A stretch of 64,000 nucleotides of DNA from Mactromeris polynyma (Eukaryota > Mollusca > Bivalvia > Venerida > Mactridae), in assembly GCA_032209605.1 (NCBI GenBank), contig JASFXZ010000005.1, forward strand, positions 19,644,860-19,708,859. Direction: 5' to 3'. Position 1 is the stretch's first letter. Every line of letters begins with the position of its first letter. Position numbers and translations under genes: made by a program. Below the pieces are notes generated by a model. The model saw only the letters and a list, made by a program, of their open reading frames with translations. It had not been told where the DNA came from and made no database searches. This document shows positions 12,301-21,350 of this stretch, in pieces.

Positions 12301-15300
12301 GGTAAATACAGTAGACATTGTATTAAGAGACCACCCAAGGGACGGCCAAAAAGTGGTCGCTTAATAAATTGGTATCTTAATAGATATCAACAAATTAAAC
12401 GAAAATTAAGTACACATGAATGTCCAACTGAACAATCAAAACGTATAAATACCATCCTCTTTCCATTCAAATGTATATATGGTGTGAAACAATGCTCGTA
12501 AATTAAAAGTGGCTCATTCTTAAATTCCACGTAAGTTATCCAATATGACAAGGTTCATGTACTTTGAATACTGCAGTTGCCTCCTGCTAAAAATCTAATA
12601 ATTTTCTTAATACACACGCAAATTTTGTTTACTGATGCGAAAGTAAAAGGCTAAACACAGACACACTCATTAATAGTTTTCAATCTATAAATAAATAACT
12701 ACTCATCACAGTTACACGAATATGCACATGGTGTGACGTCATGAATTCAATGATGACGAAGATTTGACAGCTATTACGTGGAACAATACTTAAACATTAT
12801 TCCACGTGCGTATTAAAACAGGCTGATAGTAATAAATGTGTTTTCCATAAGGCAATGATTTTTTTTTTAAATGGATTACATACTAAACAAAGTGAGTGTT
12901 TACACAGTCATTTAAACCCCGAGTTAAATTATGCGATGTGTTTTGTCTGACATTTCATTCTCTCAGTGAGTATAAAGAAGTTTGTCGGGACGACGATCTT
13001 TCAAATAAAGATAAAAGCCGGCGAGTCGGCACACAAATTACATCTTGCATATTTCTTCTCGGGACATCGTAATGTAAAAACTTGGTGACATCAAGCAACG
13101 TAAGTCGCATAGCAACGCCGTTACATGAACTTGGTTCTTGTAGAAATTATTATCGTTATGCTGTGTAATCCATTCACATTTAAGGCTCGCGCTCAAGCGG
13201 ACACATATATGCAAAGATTTTTACATGACGTTTTATAACAATGTAGCCAAGTAATGATCTGGTTGCATTTATCACGCCTAATTGTTTATTCAATTGTTTA
13301 AAGGACAATGCGCGAATACAGTTGTGAATAAGGTGTGAAATGCCCAATGGGATTAAGTGCATGCGGTCGTTTAATGAATTATTTAACTATCTTTTTTACC
13401 TGTCGGGGCTGGTTTATGCAGGCGCTGGTCGCGTTATAGAAAAGTCGTTTAATAGATACAATTTATATAGTAAAAACGCTCGGGCGGGAATCTAAGTGGT
13501 CGTTCAATAGAAAAGTCGCTTAATACAGGTGGTCGCTCAAGCAATGTCTACTGTACCTTATATAATATCTGATTTTATTTGCATATTTTTGTCTAACGAA
13601 AAAGTCGCACATCTATAGTAGATTGTAATAAATAAGACATTACTTAGTTGCATAATTATGATTATTGTATTTTAAAATCGTGTGCCCTCAGGAGTCTGTC
13701 GTCTGCAAGCAACAGAATAAAACTGGCCAAAATCAAGCCGTTTTCATCAGACTTTGAAAAGTTGACACTAAGGTTTCCAAGGTGTATCTCAAAAGTCATG
13801 AACATTACATTTCGGACCAATTACAATTAAAATGAAAACGATGACGGAACAAAATTAATATTCACCATTATTCTGATCCAGGCGTGATGATGATGTCACT
13901 GCAGTTGTATGATGTTGATAGGTAGCAGCTCTACGTAGAATGCATTCTGGGTGTTCTAGACTGTCAACTTGACCAATCTGTAGTAGAAATTGACACATAA
14001 CGTTGCTGATTAGATAAAAGTCTCTTTCAGTATCAAGTGGTCAAGATATGTGTCATTAGCGGTGTAATTATTACTATTGAGATAGAACAAATTCTATTAG
14101 CAAACAACAATAATAAAACAGGATTTCACTTTTGCTTGCAATGACATATTGAATATGCTTACCACACTTTCAGGGTTGGTAGATGGTCTAACGGTGTTGC
14201 CATTCACTTCGCTTACTTCGCAAACGGACACTGACGGATAAAAGGGATCATCATTTTCAAGATTGTTAGAGACCTCTGGACCATGATTGTGGATTGCGAA
14301 ATTCAATGACTCCTCTGAACGGTCTCCATGGAAAGGGCAATTCGGAGATATTTGTCTATGGCTGGCTTCAATGTTATTGAAGTATTCCCAGCCACTATGT
14401 GTTGCATCGCAATATGCACATCTTGTAGATGAAGGACCGTCTGTATGTCTGTGGTAGAAACCATTCCTAGCAAGATTTAAAGCATTTCCAGCCCCAGTGT
14501 AATGTTGAAATGATGCAAGTCGTAACCATTCATAGCGCATCTGTTCTTGCAATGATGGAGGTGAACCATTATTCAGGCGATCGAAGTAAGACCCTAATCC
14601 AAAATGCATAAACTGCAAGTATCCGTTGTCAACGTGTAATTCTCTAGCAATCGACTTCAGTTTTTTCATTTGTTGATTTCTGAAGAAGTTATTGCATTGT
14701 TTTTTGAAACTGTAATTCTTCTTAACATGTCTCAATGAATCAATATATTTGATTTTCTTTTTCTTTTTAGATTGGTAGATAACTTCACTGTCAACATCTT
14801 TCATTTGCCAAGTCAGCATATCAGTATCAAGACTTGCACCAATGCCAGAATCTACTTGACAAGAAGAGAACTGTTTCATGTCAGAATTATCCCTGCATGG
14901 TGGTTTGTTATTTTCAGGTCTCCCTGGTGGAGGTGAACCATTATTCAGGCGATCGAAGTAAGAGCCTAATCCAAACTCCATTAAGTATCTGTGGTCAACG
15001 TGTATTTCTCTAACAATGGACTTCACTTTTTTCTTTAGTTGATTTCTGAAGAATTCCTTGCATTGTTTTTTGAAACTGTAAGAATTCTTAACATGTCTCA
15101 ATGGTCCAAATGATCTGATTTTCTTTTTTCTTTTATGACACTCAATAACATCGCTGTCAACATCATCCGTAAGCCAAGAAAATGAAACAGGATCAAGACT
15201 TTTATCAAAGCCTGAATCTGAGAGATTAGAATGGAACTGTTTGATGTCAGAATGATCTCTGAATGGTGGTTTGGTATTTTCATGACTCCTTTTTCTTCTG

Positions 15301-16667
15301 CGAGGTCTATGTGTTTGGTAATTGCTGTAGTGGTAACCAAAAGGGATGCTGCTTTCATCAAATAAATTTTCATTCCATGAAGATGAGGCTAAAGAACTTG
15401 TCTCACCATGAGGCAATTTTGACTTTTTGCATTTTTTTCTGTACTTTTTCTTACATTTGCGTGTCTTCTTTGTCTGAGCAGCTACTACATCTACATCACA
15501 AGATGATGGTAAGGTAGAATGACTGAATCGTTCAGTTTGATTACCAATGGGTCCTTCTTCTGTAACAACTAGTGAGTCACTAAATTTTTCTTTCCTAAGA
15601 AAATCGAGATCAGAGCATTCAATGTCACTTACAGGTATTGAATCTGTAATTGTACAATCATTCATTGCATTGTGAACAGTTTGTTTCTGAAACACTGCAA
15701 TTGTCAAGCACTCGTCTGTACCAATATTAACATTCTTTCCTCCCTTTACATGAACATTATACTCTTCCAGGTCAACCACTTCGCAACTAAGTTGATGCAA
15801 ATCATCTTGATGTCTTGCTAACTGCTTAACCTCTGAATATTCACTGGCATTGCAGTCACTATTATTTAGGTACATTTCACCAGTATCATCATCTAAAGAT
15901 GACCTTATAGTCAAGTTTCCAGAAGGTGAACAACGAGCAATTCTTTGACCTTCTTCTTGAGAAGTAGGTAGCTCACTTTCATGAGTAGGTGCATCCAATA
16001 TATTATCAACATTTATACGGCCTGATGAGTGATTACTCCAATGATCATCATCTGCCGAAACAGAAATGCCACATTCATCTTCTGCAACTGGCGTCACTCT
16101 ATTCTTCCGTGAGTGCTCTTCGGCAGGTAAAATTTGAATTTCACCTTGACATTTTAAGCTTGATGAACTAGATGCATCACAGATGGATTCTTGAACTGGT
16201 TTTTTAACAAATTTAGCAAATCTGGTGCATTTCTTTTGAAGCCATGAAGGTAAACGACAAGCGATTCTTTGATCTTCTTCTCGCTCATATGTGTTTTTTT
16301 GAGAAGTCGGTAGCTTACTTTGACGAGTAGGTACATCCAATAAATTATTAACATTTACACGGCCTGATGAGTGATTACTCACACAATCATCATCTGCTAA
16401 AGCAGAACTGCTACATTCGTCTTTCGTAACTGGCGTTACTCCATTCTGAAATGAGTGCTCTTCTGGTGGCAAAATTGGAATTTCAACTTGAAATTCTATG
16501 TTTGATGAACTAGTTGTACCACAGCTGGATTCTTTAACTTGTTCTTTATCATCTGCAGTAGATATGCTGAATTTCTTTTGAAGCCATTGCTTAAGGCCTG
16601 AAGAATGTTGAGAATCCCTGGACGTAGTAAGTTGTTGAGTCAGAGGACGATTTTCTTGTGCAGTCAT
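249..16667 (-). CDS. Large IAP (BIR-domain) gene, 3' end beyond window
   Basis: A multi-exon inhibitor-of-apoptosis gene on the minus strand. Coding exons in order: 16667-14163, 13977-13866, 8732-8578, 8313-8214, 5122-4934, 3881-3822, 3361-3252, 610-562 and 362-249. All have GT-AG borders and all phases agree, giving 3,394 coding bases and about 1,131 residues. The protein has BIR 1 at residues 710-779, BIR 2 split over three exons, and a UBA-like segment at the end. Proteins of this family bind caspases or other partners through BIR domains and usually add ubiquitin through a C-terminal RING; the RING exon would lie left of base 1. BIR1 zinc ligands C750, C753, H770 and C777 fit CX2CX16HX6C. 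The start ATG at 16667 is preceded by a probable 5'UTR splice acceptor at 16687. The family assignment is firm; exact exon use needs cDNA. Confidence 0.88.
562..610 (-). CDS. IAP gene, exon 8 (short linker)
   Basis: 49 bases, acceptor acttacag, donor G|gtaatt. It encodes MEQQRQQQIEIANQRD, a short Gln-rich, probably helical linker. Phase 0 in and phase 1 out fit exons 7 and 9. Confidence 0.78.
1138..2895. repeat. 43-bp minisatellite, about 40 copies, in IAP intron
   Basis: A tandem array with a 43-base unit (core GAATGCCTGGTAGCTAGTTA, then TCACGTCTGACA.TTACC.GTGT). Units differ at linked sites: ATTTACCAG versus AGTTACCGG, CCTAG versus CCTGG, and TTAACAC versus TTATCAC. For long stretches the two forms alternate, giving an 86-base dimer. 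The first few units (1060-1260) are more diverged, which is usual at array edges. It lies in the intron between the BIR 2 and linker exons of the IAP gene. Confidence 0.95.
3252..3361 (-). CDS. IAP gene, exon 7: end of BIR 2
   Basis: 110 bases encoding GDDPLLEHMRWFPQCEYVL and a basic tail. The zinc His and last Cys are present, as is the RW tryptophan that lines the peptide groove in XIAP BIR3. The tryptophan usually found after DDP is Leu here. The acidic residue of the groove is Asp, as in some IAPs. Donor CAT|gtaagt ends in phase 0. Confidence 0.9.
3822..3881 (-). CDS. IAP gene, exon 6: zinc-binding core of BIR 2
   Basis: 60 bases encoding GADFTRCFCCGGGLRNWEA. It contains the first two zinc cysteines (CX2C), the GGL turn and the groove tryptophan. 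Acceptor tgtttgcag, donor CAG|gtttgc. Joined to its neighbours it gives the exact CX2CX16HX6C spacing. Confidence 0.92.
3882..4933. other. Intron of IAP gene, nothing else seen
   Basis: AT-rich intron sequence between exons 5 and 6. I see no coding frame or repeat structure that I can support in it. Confidence 0.6.
4934..5122 (-). CDS. IAP gene, exon 5: first part of BIR 2
   Basis: 189 bases. After a Pro-rich linker it encodes the start of a type II BIR: HPEF..IAQRVNSFQGFP followed by TPEQMALAGLYFVG. These match the BIR consensus R..SF..WP...TPE.LA.AGFYYTG. Phase 1 at both ends. The donor G|gtatgt cuts within the FVG glycine, and the codon is completed by the next exon. Confidence 0.9.
5123..7340. 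other. IAP intron, part; weak tRNA-like traces only
   Basis: Intron between exons 4 and 5. Two stretches look faintly tRNA-derived. The first is 5311-5340 (GTGGTCTAGTGGTAGGGAGC, A-box-like). The second is 6858-6880 on the minus strand (GTTCGATTCCCGG, B-box-like). Neither folds into a full cloverleaf by eye; both are more likely old SINE heads than tRNA genes. Confidence 0.35.
7345..8090 (+). repeat. Dispersed repeat, copy A, with inverted-repeat core
   Basis: Related to copy B (11368-11974) and to a short copy C (8751-8823). From 7428 it runs parallel to copy B for about 350 bases (landmark TTAGTGACTCTCTTTCTCTA). It then enters a segment bounded by inverted 28-base repeats, CCACACATTACCTGCGTCC at 7766 and its reverse complement ending near 8072. 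The segment between those repeats is in the opposite orientation in copy B. No coding capacity seen. Confidence 0.8.
8214..8313 (-). CDS. IAP gene, exon 4 (charged linker)
   Basis: 100 bases, acceptor attacag, donor G|gtaata. It encodes a charged linker with EDPEGRERRTGERV. Phase 0 in and phase 1 out join exon 3 to the BIR 2 exon through a shared Asp codon. Confidence 0.78.
8578..8732 (-). CDS. IAP gene, exon 3 (Ser/Thr/Asn-rich linker)
   Basis: 155 bases between acceptor gaaacag and donor ACA|gtgagt. Phase 1 in and phase 0 out are the only combination that joins both neighbours. It encodes a low-complexity linker (ANQNSNFEPSTSENS...). A fragment of a dispersed repeat (8751-8823) lies only about 19 bases upstream of the acceptor, so the end of this intron is partly transposon-derived. 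Confidence 0.72.
8751..8823 (+). repeat. Dispersed repeat, copy C (short fragment)
   Basis: About 73 bases matching 7345-7420 (landmark TTTCATTACAAGGCTGCTTG). It abuts the acceptor region of IAP exon 3. Confidence 0.8.
8973..9156 (+). repeat. Tandem duplication, two units of about 91 bp
   Basis: Two nearly identical head-to-tail copies (landmark GTGCACGATTTCAAATGGTC), starting near 8973 and 9067 and differing at only a few bases. Recent local duplication; no coding function seen. Confidence 0.92.
9160..11365. other. IAP intron, mostly featureless
   Basis: Apart from the short tandem repeat at 10410-10492 and a TTCGCTCGCTCGC motif found twice (10785 and 10829), I see no gene or repeat here. 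9150-9640 is richer in CpG than its surroundings but has no long open frame. Confidence 0.5.
10410..10492 (+). repeat. Short tandem repeat, about 22-bp unit
   Basis: Four degenerate units of the form CAGGTAAAACATTGTTGCGA in an otherwise featureless intron stretch. Confidence 0.8.
11368..11974 (+). repeat. Dispersed repeat, copy B, core inverted relative to copy A
   Basis: The first 370 bases are collinear with 7428-7795. After GCGTCCAAAAGCAT the sequence continues as the reverse complement of the copy A core, starting CGACGAATAAATAAT and ending at GAAACCATG. The right inverted repeat of the core is missing, so this copy is truncated. Confidence 0.8.
12309..13553. mobile_element. Non-autonomous DNA element with CAGTAGACATTG ends
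   Basis: The ends are inverted repeats of about 45-60 bases (CAGTAGACATTG...GACCACC) flanked by TA on both sides, 12307-12308 and 13554-13555. The inner parts of the repeats carry AAGTGGTCGCTTAATA motifs. The 1.25-kb interior has no open frame I can support as coding. It lies in the intron between IAP exons 2 and 3. Similar CAGTA...GACCACC ends occur at 43507-43676. Confidence 0.7.
13866..13977 (-). CDS. IAP gene, exon 2 (linker)
   Basis: 112 bases, acceptor ctactacag at 13980-13978, donor G|gtgaat. It continues the frame of the giant exon in phase 0 and ends in phase 1. It encodes a linker beginning IGQVDSLEHPECILRR and rich in Ser, Thr and His, with no recognised domain. Clean borders and matching phase on both sides support it as real. 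Confidence 0.75.
14163..16667 (-). CDS. IAP gene, giant first coding exon with BIR 1
   Basis: This 2,505-base exon encodes 835 residues starting MTAQENRPLT and ends at the donor GTG|gtaagc. Residues 26-136 and 139-245 are two copies of one Ser/Asp-rich unit (landmarks WLQKK, ILP.EEH, NHSSGR, LPTSQ). Residues 463-579 and 586-704 are two copies of a second, Lys-rich unit (landmarks LRHVK, YSFKKQC, FGLGSYFDRLNNGSPP). A basic cluster at 399-416 (KTRKCKKKYRKKCKK) could be a nuclear localisation signal. BIR 1 follows at 710-779, with the type I-like ending SPNCPF. The region before the BIR has no domain I recognise and is unusually long for an IAP. The open frame runs on into the intron to a stop at 14097, but the donor and the next exon's phase argue for splicing at 14163. 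Confidence 0.88.
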
Positions 16668-16689
16668 TTTGGTAAATTCTTGCTGTCTA

Positions 16690-17140
16690 CAATAGAAAGA
16701 TATACATCATTGTAGAGATGCCAAAAAGTGTTTGCTTTTATTTGTCAATACAGTTAATAACAAGAGATCAATAGGTTGTTATATCAAATGTGTATATAAG
16801 CAATTATTCAAGCATTATTGATCGTAGTTTGCAAATTGTACTATAGTAACTAAGTGTTTTTTGTGCCTTTCAAATTACATGCACAATGCTACAGGACAAA
16901 CAATGGAAAATGACTGCTGTTAATAACATTAGCAGTTGTAGCCCCCATCTCTTAATCTGAGGAACACAGCTTGACACTTAAACAAGTACCCATTTTGTTC
17001 TCTGGAGTAAAATATTGTACAATATCTGGGCCAGTAGTTTTTGACAAGATGATTTTTGAAGTTTCCACTAAATGCATAATTGTCAATTATCTGTGATAAA
17101 ATATTTATAATGTGTCTCCTGTGTCCAAATGTTTGTACAA
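16690..17140. other. Region upstream of IAP start, no gene seen
   Basis: Lies between the probable 5'UTR acceptor of the IAP gene and the LINE target duplication. A 5'UTR exon or promoter is expected in this direction, but I cannot place one. Confidence 0.4.
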
Positions 17141-17153
17141 GGACCACAATGGA

Positions 17154-19715
17154 TTATTATTATTATTATGTTGTTTTATGGCGCATCGACAGCTTTGGTC
17201 ATTTAGCGCGCAAGAAATGTTAAACATATGTGAAACCAAAAAAGGTTATATGATATTCTTGTAAATATGTTAAACTTGTGCAAATATAGCGTGTAAAAAA
17301 GGATCATTATGTAAGAATATATTTTATGTACTAGAGTGAGCGAGGCAATCCTCATTCACTGATACATGTAATATATATGTGTGTATAGATTCAAATTATT
17401 ATAACTTGCTGTAAAAACCAATCTCTTTGATATAGCTTATAATTTTTCCATATTATCATGTGGTTTTATGGCGCATTGACAGCTTTGGCATTGACAGCTT
17501 TGGTCATTTAGCGCGCAAGAAATGTGAAATTATGTGAAACTAAAAAAGGTAACGTGATATACTTGTAAATGTTAACTAGTTAGCGGACTGGTTGAAGGTC
17601 AACACAGCCAACGAGAAAAAATGTACTGTGAAAGGTGTATTTCATGGAATACAGTCCAGATTTATTAAAAATAAGTTAAAAATAAAATAAAAGACTAAGT
17701 TTCTTCATCAGAGAGCATGCTCTCATCCCCTGAGACAGAGATTCCATCACTGTCATCCTCCATGTCACTAAGACATTCAAACTTGTTGTTGAGGGGGGTT
17801 TCATAATTTTTTGTTTTACGTGGTTTTGGTGTGGGTGATGGTGGTGAAGGTTTGTGACCTGCAGGTTTTTCTTTAGGAGGTTGGGAAGTGGGTTTGCTGT
17901 TATTTTTGTTTGCTGGTGCAGGTTTCACCTTAGGTTTGGTAGTAGTAGGGGCAGGCGATGTGGCCTTAGTTGGAGTGGGTATTGGTTTCTTGGTAGTAGG
18001 AGGGGCTGGTGATTTGGTTTTTGGAGGAATGGATTTTGGTTTTTCGGGCATAACAGGTTTTTTTGGCTGATTGGATGTTTTTGGTGCAGGGGGAGGAACC
18101 TTTGGGGCAGGCTGTCTCTGTGTCTGCACAGATGAGGGGGCCAGACCTTTAAGGTCCTCTGCAATCTGAGGATACTTTTCTATTAAAATTTTGATAAGAT
18201 CACTACAAGAGTGACAAGGAGGGATGTTTGCCAAAGGGGCGGCTTTGTTGGCATAGCTAGCATTACTGCTAGCCTGTGCCTGGTCCCTCTGGCGGTTCTG
18301 TACAACCCTCCTTGCCTCTACAAAAGAAACACCCTGGTTATATTTAATTTCTAAAATGTCTTTCTCAGTCTTCCACGACTGGCAATGTTTTGAAAAAACA
18401 GGGTGGGAACCCTTGCAATTTACACAGAGGGGTTTCTCATGACAGACTTTAGAATCATGGTCTGGCCCCTCATGTGCACAGACTGCACAAACTTGAATAC
18501 TTGTGCATCTGGTCTCGTGATGGCCAAACCTCTGACACCTGTAACAGCGCAGAGGGTTTGGCACATACACGGAGACCGGAACGCTTTCGTACCCAATTTT
18601 TACATTAGATGGGAGGACTGATGTTGAGAAGGTGAGTATATACGTGTTTGTTTGAATGATTTTGTTTTCTCTTTTTATTGAAATTCTTTTTACCGCAGAG
18701 ACAGCCTGCGATTTAAGATTGGTAGTTATTTCGTCGAGGGACTCGCAACATGCGAGATCCCTACAACGAATAATACCTTTGGAAGAATTTAGTGATGGGT
18801 GGGGTTTTATAACGACCCCCAACCCAAAGAATTGTTTGTGACCTAAAAGGTTTTTTGCTTGTTGCATGGTGGAGCATTCCACCAGCAACGTTTCATCTTT
18901 CAATTTCTTCACGGACCTTGGCGTTCCAAGAATGGATTGCAAAGTCTTCTGTATGACAAAGGGGGAAAGTTTGGTAATTGGTTTCTCTGAATCTGAAGAT
19001 TTTATAACAATGAAACGAGAGAAGTTTTGGGGGGTCATGTGTGATATGTCTGTCTCAGAGTCAGACTCCGAGAGTGTTCGCTTGGCTTTTTTTGGGGTTG
19101 CCATGCTGATTGAATTAGTTCATCATTGATGCTCCCCACCCGCCATGGAGTCCAACAAGGGGACATGACCAGGGGACATCCAACACTGGTCATGACAGGG
19201 ATACATCAATGATATACTCGTGATAAAAGGGTTAAACTGGACAAATGAGTTCCCTCAGAACATTTTACAAGCTTAAAACAAACTTTGGAAAATTTCGAAT
19301 GTCAGTTAAAGGCCAAACAAGTATCCGATTGGCCCATGGGCCATCGCCTTCCAAGATACAAATAAGTAAAAGGTAAATCGTGAAAGTCGTCAACGAGATA
19401 ATGTATGTATTTATAAAATAAACAAATATAAATAGACATGGGGGTACAATATATCGTGGGGCTTGGCATGACTAGCCGATTGATCAGGACGGGCCTTCCA
19501 GACCTCCCGTTTAGCCCAACTTAAGGCCAAAGCAGTGTATTGAGAGAACCAAGTATAGATTGCCAACTCAGAACCCGCTCAACTACCAGGATCCTCTCAT
19601 CAGGCGACACGGGTAGCAGCCCACGGCAAACGGGCAGGCACAGTGGGGGGGGGGGGGGTCTTACCCCTCTGTAGTGCGACAGATGGTGAATTCTAGCCCC
19701 CCTCCAGCTGGGGAG
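17154..19715 (-). mobile_element. ORF1-only ('half') LINE retrotransposon
   Basis: The element is bounded by a perfect 13-base target-site duplication, GGACCACAATGGA, at 17141-17153 and 19716-19728. It reads on the minus strand: a 5' leader of about 610 bases (19715-19105), one intact 469-codon ORF1, then about 540 bases of 3' tail ending in a TAA-type microsatellite at 17154-17170. The tail contains the same end motif twice (GACCAAAGCTGTC.ATGCGCCATAAAA), at 17171-17215 and 17460-17515. No reverse transcriptase or endonuclease frame is present. The TSD and microsatellite tail show it moved by target-primed reverse transcription, presumably using enzymes from a full-length relative. Confidence 0.88.
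17695..19104 (-). CDS. LINE ORF1 (Gag-like nucleic-acid-binding protein)
   Basis: 469 residues, no internal stop. The N-terminal part (30-180) resembles the RNA-binding region of Jockey/I-group ORF1 proteins. Three zinc knuckles follow: C187-C190-H195-C200 (CYRCQRFGHHETRC), C206-C209-H216-C221, and C227-C230-H234-C241 (CVNCKGSHP...HC). This three-knuckle arrangement is typical of that group. Residues 290-450 are a Pro/Lys/Thr-rich low-complexity tail, followed by an acidic end. The product would coat element RNA in a ribonucleoprotein. The intact frame implies a recent insertion. Confidence 0.92.
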   Translation of the reverse strand: MATPKKAKRTLSESDSETDISHMTPQNFSRFIVIKSSDSEKPITKLSPFVIQKTLQSILGTPRSVKKLKDETLLVECSTMQQAKNLLGHKQFFGLGVVIKPHPSLNSSKGIIRCRDLACCESLDEITTNLKSQAVSAVKRISIKRENKIIQTNTYILTFSTSVLPSNVKIGYESVPVSVYVPNPLRCYRCQRFGHHETRCTSIQVCAVCAHEGPDHDSKVCHEKPLCVNCKGSHPVFSKHCQSWKTEKDILEIKYNQGVSFVEARRVVQNRQRDQAQASSNASYANKAAPLANIPPCHSCSDLIKILIEKYPQIAEDLKGLAPSSVQTQRQPAPKVPPPAPKTSNQPKKPVMPEKPKSIPPKTKSPAPPTTKKPIPTPTKATSPAPTTTKPKVKPAPANKNNSKPTSQPPKEKPAGHKPSPPSPTPKPRKTKNYETPLNNKFECLSDMEDDSDGISVSGDESMLSDEET

Positions 19716-20104
19716 GGACCACAATGGAAATAAGAGATTTCCAAACTCTTTTTATGTTACCCTTTGTGCACAATTTCATTGACATGGACCAGTCACTGCT
19801 ATGTTAAAGTAATATTATGCTCATTTTTTATCATTTGTTTACATAAACAAACATGCAAAATAAATTGTATATAGTTAAAACATCAATAAACATGCATTAA
19901 CAAAGAATTAACTCATAATGTATTGATCCATATTTGGTGAAGAAAGATGTTAAATTTTAAAGAAAATTCCAGTTTGTTTAACAATCAGGCTATTTTACAA
20001 GTTTTGTCTGTTAGTACTCCATAGTTAGCACTTATTGTCAACAAGGAACTTTGTGTTTGAATATAAGGTAGGACAGTTTATTACAGGATTACACTTATTA
20101 GTAG

Positions 20105-20378
20105 GTGTGTAACAAAGGTCATGTGAGCAGAGAGTGGTGCTCACAGCCGATTTTAAACAAAAGACTCAGTGGAGATTTCCTGGTTTGTGGTGCCATATTG
20201 ACCTCGGGAAACAACTATGGGAAGTTATGTTTATGGGCCCAGACGCTAAACTTGAAGTTTCCTTCATCAGACCAGTTTCACCGGATTCAGTCCACGTATC
20301 TCATTCCAACTGTTGACCAATACTGGCTGGAACATCAACAAGAGATTGTCAGCAATTTCCGGGGTCAGCAAGTATTAG
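20105..20378 (+). pseudogene. Transposase-like remnant, exon a
   Basis: Begins after TAG at 20102-20104 and ends TTAG|gtaaga. It encodes CNKGHVSREWCSQP and the SGNNYGK block. Ends in phase 1. Confidence 0.75.
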
Positions 20379-21125
20379 GTAAGATCTTTAATTGCTCTCT
20401 AATTGTCTCTTTAAGTCATGATCATATTGACTTTCCAATCTTGTTATTGTGTCACCTTAAACCATAATATCTTCCCTGTCTAGTATGGAATGGTAAAGGC
20501 GTCTTAATAGTTCCATCTGTTTTGCCAACAATTTCACCAAAGTTTCGACTGTTATTTTCATTATGCTTGTATAGTGTATTGTGTAAGAAATCAGACAAGC
20601 ATTTATAACACTTATATGCTGTGTTGGCATATGAAAATGATTTGATAATTTTGTACTATCAAGTACTCGTAATACTGTTTTATGGTTATTGCCATCATTG
20701 GTGCAAACAGGCCCATTTTTTATGTACATTAATGTCAAGCTTGACAAGGTTTTGTTTGTGTCATCACTCGGTACTAGCATAGTTACAGAAACCTGCTCTT
20801 ATTTAGAGAAATATGGGAATTGGATGCATCTAGGTGCTATTGACACAATTCTAGTTTTATTAACATCCCTTTATTGAATTGTATTGTCCGCAGCATTATG
20901 GTAAAAGTATTTAATATAGTTCAGTCAAACTGCATACAAAGATATAGGACATAAACATAACTGAAATGTTATTTTCAGACAAACTGTGTGAAGTCGATAA
21001 AACAAAATAAAATTAAACATTAAATTAGTTATGATCATCTGAGAATAAAGAAGGTTCAGGTCCATTAAAATGGACAATATCGCCTTTTAAGAATTTGTAT
21101 TTGATTATTCATTATACTCAAACAG

Positions 21126-21350
21126 GTGATGGAAGAATTGATTCACCTGGACACTGTTCCCAGTACTGTTCTTATACTCTGATGGAGGATGCTACAAAGA
21201 AAATTCTGAGTCTACAAACACTGGATAAACGCATCACAGATCAAAAGTCAGTTAACATGGAGAAAGTAGGATTCCAGAGAGCAATGGCAGACCTGGAAAA
21301 CAAAGGTGTTGAAGTAAAAGATGCTCATCTGGGTATTGGAGCACTGATGA
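21126..21350 (+). pseudogene. Transposase-like remnant, exon b (GDGR motif)
   Basis: Acceptor aacag, donor ATGA|gtaagt. Carries GDGRIDSPGH, the likely first catalytic acidic residue of an RNase H-like fold. The usual VTDAH is VKDAH here, so a conserved Asp context is altered. Confidence 0.78.

Noticed and set aside
15098..15517. Open frames of 84-91 codons on either strand within the giant IAP exon
   Set aside because: Shadows of the 835-codon exon, with no independent features.
17888..19129. Several plus-strand frames opposite the LINE ORF1
   Set aside because: Antisense shadows of a zinc-knuckle protein with biased codons.
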